A DNA stretch of 58,064 bases from an uncultured Flavobacteriaceae bacterium (GCA_938073895.1 CALJFB010000037.1:1-58064), one strand, 5' to 3'; counted from the stretch's first letter, positions 1 to 9,354 are shown. A program made the numbers and translations. The notes: generated by a model not told the origin, from the sequence alone.

Positions 1-2
1 TT

Positions 3-209
3 GAAGTTAAAACACGATCTACTAATGTCTTTGGTAATCCCGAAGATTTTGTAAAACCAAAACAGATTCAGAACTTAGTAAAAGCGGTTAACGAATATGT
101 TATTGTAAACAATCTAGATGTAGAAGTAAGGTTTGATATTATTGCCATTACAAAATCTAATGTAGGTTTTGATATAGAGCATTTAGAAAATGCCTTTTAT
201 TATTTTTAA
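3..209 (+). CDS. YraN/UPF0102 family nuclease-like protein, C-terminal part
   Basis: Only the 3' end is present: 68 residues in frame from base 3 to the TAA at 207-209, with the 5' end beyond the window. The fragment opens with the EVKTR motif, which in the YraN/UPF0102 family is the second half of the restriction-nuclease-like active site (E-x-K). It is followed by the usual QI..LVKAVNEY helix and an RFDIIAI strand. Family members are small predicted endonuclease-fold proteins of about 120 residues with no firmly assigned role. The catalytic Asp and the start lie outside the window. The family call is fairly sure because motif order and spacing fit. Confidence 0.75.
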   Translation, partial: EVKTRSTNVFGNPEDFVKPKQIQNLVKAVNEYVIVNNLDVEVRFDIIAITKSNVGFDIEHLENAFYYF

Positions 210-232
210 TAGTATTTTTATTAGTAAAAACA

Positions 233-346
233 TCACTTCGAGTGAATTCTACAAGAGGAAAATTTTAATCGAGAAGCTATCTACTTCTATTCTCTATACA
301 TTTTAATTTTCTGCTATCGCTTCAATTTAAATTACTTGAACTTACG
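233..346. repeat. MITE/REP-like element with degenerate terminal inverted repeats
   Basis: This non-coding stretch begins with CACTTCGAGTGAATT (234-248) and ends with AATTACTTGAACTTAC (330-345), which is close to the reverse complement of the beginning. Internally, TCGAGAAG (269-276) and CTTCTATTCTC (284-294) could also pair. Similar short palindromic elements beginning CACTTCGAGTG are remembered from flavobacterial genomes, but that is recollection and not a search result. No ORF is visible here. Confidence 0.4.
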
Positions 347-420
347 ATGATTTAGCCAGATGTCAAAATAGGTGCTGCGTTGGAGTGCAGTATAGCACAA
401 TAAAAAACTTTCTAAAACAT

Positions 421-455
421 AAAAAAGCCTCAATTATAACAATTGAGGCTTTTTT
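421..455. terminator. Bidirectional intrinsic terminator
   Basis: The stem has arms 421-435 and 441-455 (A-run plus AGCCTCAATT, and AATTGAGGCT plus T-run) around a 5-nt loop. It sits between the plus-strand yraN-like gene and the 3' end of the minus-strand efflux operon, so it can serve both strands. Confidence 0.85.
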
Positions 456-486
456 ATAAACTTAAAATTTTAATTTAATTCTCTGT

Positions 487-3400
487 TTAATTTACATTGG
501 TAAATTCTAAATCATCATTTAAATTGTCTTCTAATTTATTTGATTTTCGTTTTAACCACATTTTTAATCTTACCGATAAATAAAATAATGCAGGTACAAC
601 AATAAGTGTTAAAAAGGTTGCTACAAATAATCCGTAGATTACTGTCCATGCTAATGGTCCCCAAAAAATCACATTATCTCCACCAATATAAATTTTTGGA
701 TCGAAAGAACTAAACAACGAGAAAAAATCAATATTAAGTCCAATAGCTAAAGGAATTAAACCTAAAATGGTTGTAATTGCAGTTAGTAAAACAGGACGTA
801 AACGTGCTTTTCCAGATTGGATAATTTGCGTTAATAATTCGTCTTTTGGTAAAAATGTAGTTTCAGATAAACCTAAAACTGCTTTTCTTCTATCTATTAA
901 TAATTGTGCGTAATCTAAGAGTACCACACCATTGTTAACTACAATTCCGGCCAGAGAAATAATTCCCATCATTGTCATCATAATAACAAAAGGTTTTCCT
1001 GTAATTACAATTCCGCCAAATACGCCTATTAAACTAAGGAAAATGGCAATCATTATAATTGTAGGTTTTGAAATTGAGTTAAATTGAAAAATTAAGATTA
1101 AGAAAATTAAGCCTAAACCTGTAAAAAATGCGCCCATTAAGAACTCCATTTGTTTGTTTTGTTCTTCTATTTGTCCTGTATAATCAAATTTTACACCTGC
1201 AGGTAAGTCACCAAACTCAATCATTTCTTGTTGAATTTGTGCTACTGCAGCAGCTGCATCTGTATAACCAGGAGCTAATGCCGAATAAACGGCAACCACA
1301 CGTTTTCCTTCTTTGTGCTTAATTGCGCTAAATCCAGAGTTATTTTTTTGAGATGCTACTGAAGATACAGGAATTTCTTTTACTTGACCAGAAGCCATAT
1401 CTCTAAACGTTATTTTCTGGTTAAAAATAGCACTTTTGTTGTAGCGGTTTTCTTCGTTAAAACGAACATAAATATCAAAATCGTCTCCGTTTTCTTTATA
1501 AATTCCTGCTTTAGCTCCAAAAATAGAATTACGTAATTGTTGACCTACTTGACCTGTGCTTACGCCTAATTCTCCAGCTTTTTGGCGGTCTACAATAACT
1601 TGCATTGCAGGTTTATCTTTATTAACATCAATCTTTAACTCGTCTATAGCAGCAATATTTTTACTATTTATAAACTCGCGCATTTTTTCGGCAAGATTAA
1701 TAAGTTCGTTATAATCTTCGCCTTCAATTTCAATATTAATTGGTGCTCCTGCTGGCGGTCCATTTGCATCTTTTTCAACAGAAATTAATACACCAGGATA
1801 AATACCAACTAAAGATTCTTGTACTTTTTGTCTTAAAACTTCAGAATCTTTTCCGTTTCTAAACTTATATTCTCGCATAGAAGCGGTAATTTTTCCTTTA
1901 TGTGGCATTTCTGCAGTAGATCCACCATCGGTTTGTGGATTTCCTGAACCTTCACCAACTTGAGAAACAGCACTTTCTACCAAGAAATTTTCGCCATCTT
2001 TTATGTATTCTGGGCTATTAATTACGTTGTAAACTTTAGTCTCAATAGCTTTAGTTATTGTATTTGTTTTTTCAATATCTGTTCCTTCTGGATACTCGAT
2101 GTAAACAATAATCTGATTGGGTTTATTGTCTGGAAAAAATTCAATTTTTGTACGTTGTGATGCAACTGAGCCACCAAAACTCATAAAGGCAACAATTAAT
2201 AATACAAATGAAATAAAAATAATTATTTGTGGTTTATAACCTTTAAACGCACTTTTTAAAACACGTTCGTAAAAATTCTCTAAACGTACTAATGTTTTGG
2301 TTTGAAAGCGATTTGCCATTTTACGAATAACCAATCTGTAAACCCATAACATAATAGCAGTAAAAACCATTACAGTTCCTAAACCTCTATAAGCGCCACC
2401 AACTAACATAATTAATAGTCCAATACCACCAACAATTGCCGAAATTGTAATTAATTGTTTTACGGGCATATCTTTATCTTCAACAGTCATAAATTGCGAT
2501 ACTAAAACCGAATTAAAGAAAATTGCTACAAATAAAGACGATCCTAATACTACGGATAATGTTATTGGAAAATAGACCATAAATTCTCCCATTACACCAG
2601 GCCACATTCCTAAAGGAATAAAAGCTGCAACTGTTGTAGCTGTAGAGATTATAATTGGAAATGCAATTTCGGATATTCCTTTTTTAGCTGCATCTACACG
2701 ATTTAAGCCTTCTTCTTCCATTAGACGATAAACGTTTTCAACAACAACAATTCCGTTATCTACTAACATTCCAAGTCCCATAATTAATCCAAAAAGAATC
2801 ATTGTGTTCATGGTGTAGCCTAAATAGTTTAAAATCATTAAAGACATAAACATAGACATTGGAATTGCAAACCCAACAAATAAGGCGTTTTTGAATCCTA
2901 AAAAGAACATTAAAACGGTTACAACTAATATAATTCCGAAGATGATATTGTTTACCAAATCATCTACCTGACCAATAGTTTTAGAAGATTGATCGTTTGC
3001 AATTGTTACTTTTAAGTTAGATGGAAATACGTTAGCTTTTGCATTTGCTACAATTTTTTGAACTTGTTCTGCAGCATCTACCATGTTTTTTCCTGCACGT
3101 TTTTTTACATCAAGCATTACTACGGTTTCTCCAAATTCTCTTGCAAAAGTGGTTTTGTCTTTTTCGTGAAACTTAATTTGAGCTACATCTTTAAGGTAAA
3201 TAGAATTGCCTTTTTCGGATTTTACTACAAAATTATTAAGCGCTTTTGGTGTGTCTATTTCGCCAACAATTCTAATGGTTCTTCTTTGTCCACTTGCAAT
3301 AAAATTACCAGCAGACATTGTCATGTTTCCACGATTAATTGCGCCAATAATATCGTCGAAACTAACTTTAGAAGCCATCATTTTATAGATATCTACTGCT

Positions 3401-4005
3401 ACTTCAACTTCTTTTTCTTGAGCACCACGAATGTCTACTTTCTTAATTTCGTCTAGGTCTTCTATTTCTTCTTCTAGATATTCTCCAAATTCTTTAAGTT
3501 TAGCAACAGGATAATCTCCAGAGATGTTTATGTTAAGAATTGGCATTTCTTCAGACATGCTTAGCTCAAAAACATTAGGTTCTACTTTTGCACCATTAAA
3601 TGTTGGCCAATCCTCGCTTGATGTTTCGCTGTCTAGCTCGTCTTTTACTTTAATTTTAGCTTGATCTATGGATAAACTCTCGTCAAATTCTACCACAATC
3701 ATAGAGTAATCTTCTTGAGATGTAGAGGTTATTTTAACTTTACCAGTAATAGTTTTAAGTTTATCTTCTAATGGTTTGGTTATTAGTTTTTCTATATCTT
3801 CTGCAGTATTACCTGGAAATAAAGAACTAACGTAAATTTTAGTTTCTTTAATTTCTGGAAAACTTTCTCTTGGCATACTAAAATAGGCTGATGTACCTAA
3901 AATAAGTATTAAAGAAATCATCATATATATTGTAGTCTTGTTGCGAATTGCCCAAGTGGATAAGATGAAATCTTTATCTATTTTTTGTTGTTTGTTTTTT
4001 ATCAT
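487..4005 (-). CDS. RND efflux transporter, inner-membrane permease subunit (AcrB/HAE family)
   Basis: This 1172-residue protein belongs to the resistance-nodulation-division permeases. It has a first membrane helix near residues 25-42, a large periplasmic porter domain (about 45-345), a block of membrane helices (about 350-500), a second periplasmic domain and a final helix block ending near 1155. TM4 carries GMLVDNGIVVVENV (D416, N417) and the later TM10-like helix carries GIVVNNGVVLLDY. The AcrB Asp pair is therefore D-N and the AcrB Lys is Asn, a pattern seen in many Bacteroidota members. It is the last gene of the tetR-tolC-MFP-RND operon, with a 99-bp gap after the MFP gene. It likely exports drugs or other amphiphiles by proton antiport; the substrate cannot be told. 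Confidence 0.93.
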   Translation of the reverse strand: MIKNKQQKIDKDFILSTWAIRNKTTIYMMISLILILGTSAYFSMPRESFPEIKETKIYVSSLFPGNTAEDIEKLITKPLEDKLKTITGKVKITSTSQEDYSMIVVEFDESLSIDQAKIKVKDELDSETSSEDWPTFNGAKVEPNVFELSMSEEMPILNINISGDYPVAKLKEFGEYLEEEIEDLDEIKKVDIRGAQEKEVEVAVDIYKMMASKVSFDDIIGAINRGNMTMSAGNFIASGQRRTIRIVGEIDTPKALNNFVVKSEKGNSIYLKDVAQIKFHEKDKTTFAREFGETVVMLDVKKRAGKNMVDAAEQVQKIVANAKANVFPSNLKVTIANDQSSKTIGQVDDLVNNIIFGIILVVTVLMFFLGFKNALFVGFAIPMSMFMSLMILNYLGYTMNTMILFGLIMGLGMLVDNGIVVVENVYRLMEEEGLNRVDAAKKGISEIAFPIIISTATTVAAFIPLGMWPGVMGEFMVYFPITLSVVLGSSLFVAIFFNSVLVSQFMTVEDKDMPVKQLITISAIVGGIGLLIMLVGGAYRGLGTVMVFTAIMLWVYRLVIRKMANRFQTKTLVRLENFYERVLKSAFKGYKPQIIIFISFVLLIVAFMSFGGSVASQRTKIEFFPDNKPNQIIVYIEYPEGTDIEKTNTITKAIETKVYNVINSPEYIKDGENFLVESAVSQVGEGSGNPQTDGGSTAEMPHKGKITASMREYKFRNGKDSEVLRQKVQESLVGIYPGVLISVEKDANGPPAGAPINIEIEGEDYNELINLAEKMREFINSKNIAAIDELKIDVNKDKPAMQVIVDRQKAGELGVSTGQVGQQLRNSIFGAKAGIYKENGDDFDIYVRFNEENRYNKSAIFNQKITFRDMASGQVKEIPVSSVASQKNNSGFSAIKHKEGKRVVAVYSALAPGYTDAAAAVAQIQQEMIEFGDLPAGVKFDYTGQIEEQNKQMEFLMGAFFTGLGLIFLILIFQFNSISKPTIIMIAIFLSLIGVFGGIVITGKPFVIMMTMMGIISLAGIVVNNGVVLLDYAQLLIDRRKAVLGLSETTFLPKDELLTQIIQSGKARLRPVLLTAITTILGLIPLAIGLNIDFFSLFSSFDPKIYIGGDNVIFWGPLAWTVIYGLFVATFLTLIVVPALFYLSVRLKMWLKRKSNKLEDNLNDDLEFTNVN

Positions 4006-4104
4006 TTTCTTTAAATGTTTATTTGTTTATAAGATGATTTGTTGGTTAAATTTTCGTTTTAATCTTAAACGATTCCGTAAATCAATCTTTTAAACTTTTT
4101 ACAA

Positions 4105-5271
4105 CTATTTAATTATTTTAACTTCTTGTCCGTCTTTAACGCTTCTTGCGCCTTCTTGTATAATTTCATCGCTATTATTTAGTCCAGAAATTACTTCAAT
4201 AACATCGCCTTGAGTTTTTCCTGTTTTAATAATAATTTGCTTTGCAGTTGCTTTTCCGTTGGCTTTGTTTTTTAAGATATAGATATATTGTTCTCCAGAG
4301 GCATTTTCTGATATAATACTTTGTGGTATTAGTAATGCAGTTGTATTAGAGTAGTCGTTAATTTTAAGTTTTGCTGTTAGGTTGGGTTTTATGTTAGTGT
4401 TAGTTTTAGGTAAACCAATTTCTACTTTAAAAGTTCTGTTTGCAGGGTTTATAAAACTTCCTGTTTGTCTAATTTTGGTGTCTATTTTTTTGTTTAATAC
4501 AGGAAATTCTACTTTAACTTTAGAGCCTTTAGATATTTGAGTTAAATAACGTTCTGGCACATCAACTTCAATATACATGTCGTTTAAATTAACCAGTCTA
4601 ATTATTGGACTTTGTCCTGCAGCAACCACATTGCCTTGTTCTGTAATTACATCGTCTATAATTCCAGAAAAAGGTGCTGTAATTCTAGTTTTAGCAAGTT
4701 GTCTGTTTACTTGGTTTAATACTTCTTGTTGAGACTGATAATTTGATTTTGTTTGAAGAAATTGAATTTCGCTTCCAATTTTTTTGTCCCACAAGCGCTT
4801 TTGACGTTCAAAAGTTGTTTTAGCTAAGTCTGTTTGTATTTTTAATTGTGCACGTTGTTGCGCTAAACCGCCATCGTCTATAGTTGCTAGCAATTGTCCT
4901 TTAGATACTTTTTGACCTTCTTTAACTAAAACTTGCGTTAAAATACCTGACATTTCTGGCGTTAATACTAAGTTTTGTTTAGTAGTTACGTTTCCTTGTA
5001 ATTCTAAGAAGTGATTAAAATTTTCTTTTTTAGAAACAAAAGAGGTTACTAATGGAATGTTTTTATCTGGATTTAGGTCTGCTAACTTAGTGTCTATTTG
5101 TTTTAATTGTTCTGTTAGCATTTGTTGTTGTGCCACTAAATCTGCTCTTTTAGTATAAATTGCTTCTTGGTTTTTAGAGCTTAAAATGCTTTCTAAAGAT
5201 TTAGATTTTTCTTTGTTTCCGCAAGAAAAAAGGATTAGACTTAATAGTATTATAGATAATATAGATTTCAT
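4105..5271 (-). CDS. RND efflux periplasmic adaptor (membrane fusion protein), lipoprotein
   Basis: This 388-residue HlyD/AcrA-type adaptor has a lipoprotein signal (hydrophobic stretch followed by LFSC at about residue 17). A coiled-coil stretch follows directly (about 30-65), then a lipoyl/barrel-sandwich half (VKEGQKVSKGQLLATID), an alpha-hairpin, the second lipoyl half (ITAPFSGIIDDV), and beta-barrel and membrane-proximal domains. It bridges the RND permease to the outer-membrane factor in the periplasm. It lies 10 bp downstream of the tolC-like gene. The extra coiled coil ahead of the barrel-sandwich is slightly unusual but common in Bacteroidota adaptors. Confidence 0.92.
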   Translation of the reverse strand: MKSILSIILLSLILFSCGNKEKSKSLESILSSKNQEAIYTKRADLVAQQQMLTEQLKQIDTKLADLNPDKNIPLVTSFVSKKENFNHFLELQGNVTTKQNLVLTPEMSGILTQVLVKEGQKVSKGQLLATIDDGGLAQQRAQLKIQTDLAKTTFERQKRLWDKKIGSEIQFLQTKSNYQSQQEVLNQVNRQLAKTRITAPFSGIIDDVITEQGNVVAAGQSPIIRLVNLNDMYIEVDVPERYLTQISKGSKVKVEFPVLNKKIDTKIRQTGSFINPANRTFKVEIGLPKTNTNIKPNLTAKLKINDYSNTTALLIPQSIISENASGEQYIYILKNKANGKATAKQIIIKTGKTQGDVIEVISGLNNSDEIIQEGARSVKDGQEVKIIK

Positions 5272-5281
5272 AATTATGGAA

Positions 5282-6604
5282 TTAAAATGTTGTAGATTGG
5301 TTTGTAATAGTGTCTAGTTTTGCTTTTGTATTTAGTACATTAAGCATTGCTTGTAAGTAGTCTTGTTGTGTGCTGTATAACTGTGTTTGTGCTTGTCTTA
5401 AGTCAAAACTTGTAGAAACACCTTCAAAAAATTTGGTTTGGTTTTTTGATTCTATTCGTTTAGCTAAGGCTAGATTTTCAGTTTTATTTTTAAAATCTTC
5501 TTGCGCAAATTCGTAGTCTGATTTAGCAGATGCTAGTTGTAATTTAATGCGTTGTTCTGTTTCAGTTAGATTTAATTCTGCTTTTTCAAGGTTAATTTTA
5601 GCTCTTTGTGTTCTTGCGTCGCGTTGTCCAAAACTAAAAATAGGAATGTTAATGCTTGCGCCAAAAGAAGCTGTTCCAATCCATTTTTTGTCAGAACCTG
5701 TAAAATCAAATGTTTCTCTATTAGCTAAATAGCCACCAGTTAAAAATGCGCCAATAGTTGGTAGGTTTTTGCTGCGTTCTAATTTAACCAAGAGTTCTTT
5801 AGAAACTTTGTCGTTTTCTGCAATTTTAAAGTCTATTGTATTTTTTACATCATTTATGCTAGCCGCATCAGAAAATATATTTTTTTCTGTTAAAGATTTT
5901 AAATTGTCTGATAAAGTTATTTTTTTGTCCAAGTCTATACCTAAATTTAAATTAAGCATTTGATAGGCAATTTTTTGAAGTCTTTTTGTTTTATTTAAGC
6001 TGTTTTTAACTCCAGATAGCGTTATTTTTATTTGCTCTACGCTTTCTTCTTCTTCAAATCCATTTTCGTAGATTTTAGTAATATCGAATAGGTTTTTTTC
6101 TAAAACACTAATATTACTATTTAATATGTTTACACTTTCATTAGCTAAAAGTATGTTTCCATACGCATTTATTACAGCTTCTCTAACTTGTAAATCTGTT
6201 TTTGTTTTAGCGTTTTTACTAATTTCTAAAAAGACTTTAGCAGATTGAAGTCCTACAATATAAGAGCCATCAAAAATTAATTGATTTAATGTTGCCGATG
6301 CATTCATTTGGTGTTGTGCGCCAAATTCAGGAATACCATCGCCATTAAAATCTACAGGATCAAATTGCTGCGCTAAATTATTTATATAATCTATTTTTCC
6401 ATTAATTTGCGGGAAACCGCCACGAATAGTTTCGCGTTTTTGCTGTATTGCAGCATCTATATCGTAAGCTGCATTTAGCGTTGTTCTGTTAGATTTAAGT
6501 GCATAATCTATAGCTTCTTGTAGGCTTAAAGATTTTGGTATATTAGTTTGTCCAATTACAGTTGTACTAATAAATAGAGCACATAATATGAGATATTTAG
6601 TCAT
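5282..6604 (-). CDS. TolC-family outer-membrane efflux protein
   Basis: This 440-residue protein has a cleavable signal peptide (about 1-19, ending IGQ) and the two OEP repeats typical of TolC. The repeats show as long amphipathic helices separated by strand segments (for example SLQEAIDYALKSNRTTLNAA near the start and the later KAELNLTETEQRIKLQLASA). It forms the outer-membrane channel for the RND pump. Its start codon overlaps the end of the tetR gene by 8 bp, so translation of the two is probably coupled. Confidence 0.92.
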   Translation of the reverse strand: MTKYLILCALFISTTVIGQTNIPKSLSLQEAIDYALKSNRTTLNAAYDIDAAIQQKRETIRGGFPQINGKIDYINNLAQQFDPVDFNGDGIPEFGAQHQMNASATLNQLIFDGSYIVGLQSAKVFLEISKNAKTKTDLQVREAVINAYGNILLANESVNILNSNISVLEKNLFDITKIYENGFEEEESVEQIKITLSGVKNSLNKTKRLQKIAYQMLNLNLGIDLDKKITLSDNLKSLTEKNIFSDAASINDVKNTIDFKIAENDKVSKELLVKLERSKNLPTIGAFLTGGYLANRETFDFTGSDKKWIGTASFGASINIPIFSFGQRDARTQRAKINLEKAELNLTETEQRIKLQLASAKSDYEFAQEDFKNKTENLALAKRIESKNQTKFFEGVSTSFDLRQAQTQLYSTQQDYLQAMLNVLNTKAKLDTITNQSTTF

Positions 6605-7211
6605 TATTTTGAGATTGATTTTTAATAAATTTATTTAAAGTTTTCATTCCTTTTTCAGTTACAATTGCTCTTAAGTGGTATTCTAAATAGTCTTCCATTA
6701 ACTCGGCAACCGTATAAGTATTGGCAGGAAAAATGGTTTGATCTTTTATGCCATTCATACCATTAAAATACATTCTAGAAATAAAATCTACATTAATATT
6801 AGCTCTAAATACACCTGTATCTTTTCCGTGACTTAAGCTTTTACTAATAGAACTATTCATTTTTTCAAATTGTTTTTTACGAAGTAGTTCGTGGATTTCG
6901 AAATAGTACTTTTTTAGTTGATGCTGAGGAGACGCTTTTTCATTTTTTAAATGCTCCATTACAAACATTTTAATGTCGTACAATTCTTTAATAGGATCCG
7001 ATGATTTATCGAATATGCAATCAATACCATCGCAAATCACATCAAAAAGCCTAAACGTTGTAGCTTCTACTAATTTTGTTTTGTTTTTAAAATAGACATA
7101 AATGGTTTTTTTAGAAATGCCCATTTCATTGGCAATATCATCCATTGTAACGCTTTTAAACCCAAGGGTTAAAAATAGTTCTGTAGATTTTAGTATAATT
7201 TTTTCTTTCAT
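6597..7211 (-). CDS. TetR-family transcriptional regulator of the efflux operon
   Basis: This 204-residue protein has an N-terminal TetR helix-turn-helix (about residues 24-43: TMDDIANEMGISKKTIYVYF) followed by an all-helical ligand-binding domain. It is the first gene of the efflux operon and overlaps tolC by 8 bp. The 28-bp palindrome at 7232-7259 lies just upstream of a -7-like box (7220-7227), so the simplest inference is autorepression and control of the pump, relieved by a pump substrate. The ligand is unknown. Confidence 0.92.
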   Translation of the reverse strand: MKEKIILKSTELFLTLGFKSVTMDDIANEMGISKKTIYVYFKNKTKLVEATTFRLFDVICDGIDCIFDKSSDPIKELYDIKMFVMEHLKNEKASPQHQLKKYYFEIHELLRKKQFEKMNSSISKSLSHGKDTGVFRANINVDFISRMYFNGMNGIKDQTIFPANTYTVAELMEDYLEYHLRAIVTEKGMKTLNKFIKNQSQNND

Positions 7212-7219
7212 AATTGCTG

Positions 7220-7227
7220 CAAATATA
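7220..7227 (-). promoter_or_regulatory. -7 promoter box of the tetR efflux operon
   Basis: On the minus strand this reads TATATTTG, a full match to the Bacteroidota -7 consensus TAnnTTTG. It lies 9 bases ahead of the tetR ATG and directly next to the candidate operator. No clear upstream TTG at the expected distance was seen. Confidence 0.5.
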
Positions 7228-7231
7228 CAAT

Positions 7232-7259
7232 GGAAACTTTTAATGTTTCTAAAGTTTCC
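7232..7259. promoter_or_regulatory. Candidate TetR operator (palindrome)
   Basis: GGAAACTTT (7232-7240) and AAAGTTTCC (7251-7259) form a perfect 9-bp inverted repeat with a 10-bp spacer. A nested GAAAC/GTTTC pair lies inside it. Its place between the efflux promoter's -7 box and the upstream region fits a repressor site. Confidence 0.6.
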
Positions 7260-7334
7260 GTTTTATTTTTTATTCATTTTATTTAACTTCATTAAAAACA
7301 TCTAATTATTTATGGATTTCATTATTTTTGTAAA

Positions 7335-8309
7335 ATGCAAAGCACACCATTTTATCAAGACGCCTTTTTAAATTATTTAAAAACGTTTACTATAGACAGA
7401 AAACCGGCTAACCTTTATGAGCCTATAAATTATATTTTAGAGTTAGGAGGAAAGCGTTTAAGACCTGTTTTGACTTTAATGGCTACAGATGTTTTTAATG
7501 GCGATTATAAATCTGCACTTTCTGCAGCATTAAGTATTGAGGTGTTTCATAATTTTTCTTTGGTTCACGACGATATTATGGATGCGGCACCTTTGCGTAG
7601 AGGTAAAGAAACTGTTCATAAAAAATGGGACATTAATACAGGTATATTATCTGGAGACGCTATGTTAATTATGGCGTATCAGTTGTACGAAACTTATAGT
7701 CCAGACGTGTTTCAAGCTTTAGCTAAATTATTTAGTAAAACAGCTTTAGAAGTTTGCGAAGGACAGCAATACGATGTTGATTTTGAAGTTAGAAACGATG
7801 TAACTATTGCAGAGTATTTAAAAATGATTGAATACAAAACAGCTGTTTTAGTTGGTGCTGCAATGCAAATGGGCGCAATTGTGGCAAATGCTAACAAAGA
7901 AGATCAAGACGCTATATATAGTTTTGGAAGATTATTAGGAATTGCGTTTCAATTACAAGACGATTATTTAGATGCTTTTGGAGATCCTAAAACATTTGGG
8001 AAACAAGTTGGTGGCGATATTATAGAGAATAAAAAAACCTATTTATACCTAAAAGCTAAAGCATTTTTAAATGATGTTGAAGCCAAAGAATTACATACTT
8101 TATTTAATTTGGAATTAGATGACAACACAAATAAAATCCTGCGTGTAAAAGAATTGTTTATAAATAGCGGTTCTGCTAATGCTACTAAACAAGCTATAAA
8201 AGACTATACAGATAAAGCTTACAATGTATTAGATGATTTAAGTATTTCTAACGACAAAAAAGAGCAGTTAAAAGCCTTTGGAAATGCATTAATGACACGT
8301 ACGGTTTAA
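7335..8309 (+). CDS. Polyprenyl (long-chain isoprenyl) diphosphate synthase
   Basis: This 324-residue all-helical prenyltransferase carries the GGKRLRP motif (about 38-44), the first Asp-rich motif DDIMD (79-83) and the second, DDYLD (209-213). It adds isopentenyl diphosphate units to an allylic diphosphate, probably for the menaquinone side chain, as in other Bacteroidota; chain length cannot be read with certainty. A TATTTTTG box (7323-7330) sits 4 bases before the ATG, so the mRNA may be almost leaderless. The gene is divergent from tetR and is followed after 9 bp by a small unknown gene. Confidence 0.92.
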   Translation: MQSTPFYQDAFLNYLKTFTIDRKPANLYEPINYILELGGKRLRPVLTLMATDVFNGDYKSALSAALSIEVFHNFSLVHDDIMDAAPLRRGKETVHKKWDINTGILSGDAMLIMAYQLYETYSPDVFQALAKLFSKTALEVCEGQQYDVDFEVRNDVTIAEYLKMIEYKTAVLVGAAMQMGAIVANANKEDQDAIYSFGRLLGIAFQLQDDYLDAFGDPKTFGKQVGGDIIENKKTYLYLKAKAFLNDVEAKELHTLFNLELDDNTNKILRVKELFINSGSANATKQAIKDYTDKAYNVLDDLSISNDKKEQLKAFGNALMTRTV

Positions 8310-8318
8310 GTAGTAGAA

Positions 8319-8672
8319 ATGATTTTACCTAAAACATACTCGAGTCTAATTCAAGAAGCAGAAAGCTTAAGTTTATATAAAAAATTAATTATTCAGTTAA
8401 ATAAAGATTTTTTGTATGCTAATATTGATCTAGATTTTGAAGAAGATATCTTACCAACGGCTTTAAAATTAATGCTTCACGAAATAGTTTACAAGCTAAT
8501 ACAAGAAAAATTTAACGATTACTTAAATCTACTTTATATAATAGATGTTTCCGAAGAAAAAATAAAACAGCTCAATGGAGACGATACATTACAATTGTCT
8601 GAAGACGTTTCTTTTCTAATTTTACAGCGCGAATGGCAAAAGGTTTGGTTTAAGAACAAGTATTCGTCTTAA
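8319..8672 (+). CDS. Small conserved-looking protein of unknown function
   Basis: This 117-residue soluble, mostly helical and acidic protein has no recognised motif and no signal peptide. It follows the polyprenyl synthase gene by 9 bp in the same direction, so the two are probably co-transcribed. A similar small gene after this synthase is remembered from other flavobacteria. No function can be assigned. Confidence 0.7.
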   Translation: MILPKTYSSLIQEAESLSLYKKLIIQLNKDFLYANIDLDFEEDILPTALKLMLHEIVYKLIQEKFNDYLNLLYIIDVSEEKIKQLNGDDTLQLSEDVSFLILQREWQKVWFKNKYSS

Positions 8673-8696
8673 CCTTTTCTTTTAAGAATAAAAAAA

Positions 8697-9242
8697 TTAA
8701 AAATAAACTCTTACAAAAGGCACAATAGCATCTGCATAAACGCTTTTTGTTTTGTTAAATAACAAATCGTAACGTAAACCAATAGTTACATTATTAGTTC
8801 TGTAACCAGCTCCAATAAATAACGCTGGCGACCAATAATTATCGCTTGGTAGGCCTTTATTTAAACCTTCGTAATTTCTATTTACACGTAATTGTTCAAA
8901 TTCTGTAGATACTTGAATTGCATCAATAGGATTATATAATCCTAAAATACTACCGCCATAAATATTAGATTTAAATCTATTTTTAAACTTATTATAGGTG
9001 TAATTTAAAGATGTTCCTACAGAAAACTGTTCGTTAAAATCGTAAATCGTACTAGGAGAAACTCCTAAAGTGAAAAAGTCTGTGCCAGAACTTAATCCTA
9101 ATCCACCACCAAATCTAACATGTTCCCAAAAATCGCTTTTAGATTTTGTAATTTCATTTTGTGCTAAACAAAAGTTAAAACAAAAGCAAGTAGCTACAAC
9201 AAAACATTTAAATGTTATATTTCTGACGTCTAATAAAATCAT
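8697..9242 (-). CDS. Outer-membrane beta-barrel protein, unknown function
   Basis: This 181-residue protein has an N-terminal hydrophobic signal ending in CLAQ. The remainder is made of alternating strands and ends in aromatic F-V-R-V-Y-F, typical of small outer-membrane barrels. It is convergent with the preceding gene and divergent from sucA. Relatives have at times been labelled alpha-ketoglutarate decarboxylase, which nothing in the sequence supports. That label was probably copied from the neighbouring sucA. Confidence 0.75.
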   Translation of the reverse strand: MILLDVRNITFKCFVVATCFCFNFCLAQNEITKSKSDFWEHVRFGGGLGLSSGTDFFTLGVSPSTIYDFNEQFSVGTSLNYTYNKFKNRFKSNIYGGSILGLYNPIDAIQVSTEFEQLRVNRNYEGLNKGLPSDNYWSPALFIGAGYRTNNVTIGLRYDLLFNKTKSVYADAIVPFVRVYF

Positions 9243-9285
9243 ATTTAATATTTTAATTAAAAATTACAGGATAAATGTACTAAAA

Positions 9286-9318
9286 TTGGTGCTATTTTTA
9301 CTAAAAGTTGTATTTTTG
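9286..9318 (+). promoter_or_regulatory. sucA promoter (Bacteroidota type)
   Basis: TTG (9286-9288), a 22-bp spacer, then TATTTTTG (9311-9318) fits the flavobacterial pattern TTG-N17-23-TAnnTTTG. It lies about 36 bp upstream of the sucA ATG. Confidence 0.55.
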
Positions 9319-9354
9319 ATTAAATTTTGTTGAAGCGAACACGATTATCACATC

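Noticed and set aside
487-4005. AcrB proton-relay residues replaced (D-N in TM4, N for Lys in TM10)
   Set aside because: The same Asn-containing pattern is, as far as I recall, common in Bacteroidota RND permeases, so it is not a sign of a broken pump.
8697-9242. Alpha-ketoglutarate decarboxylase label
   Set aside because: The protein is a signal-peptide-bearing beta-barrel with no thiamine or decarboxylase motif; the label would come only from its neighbour sucA.
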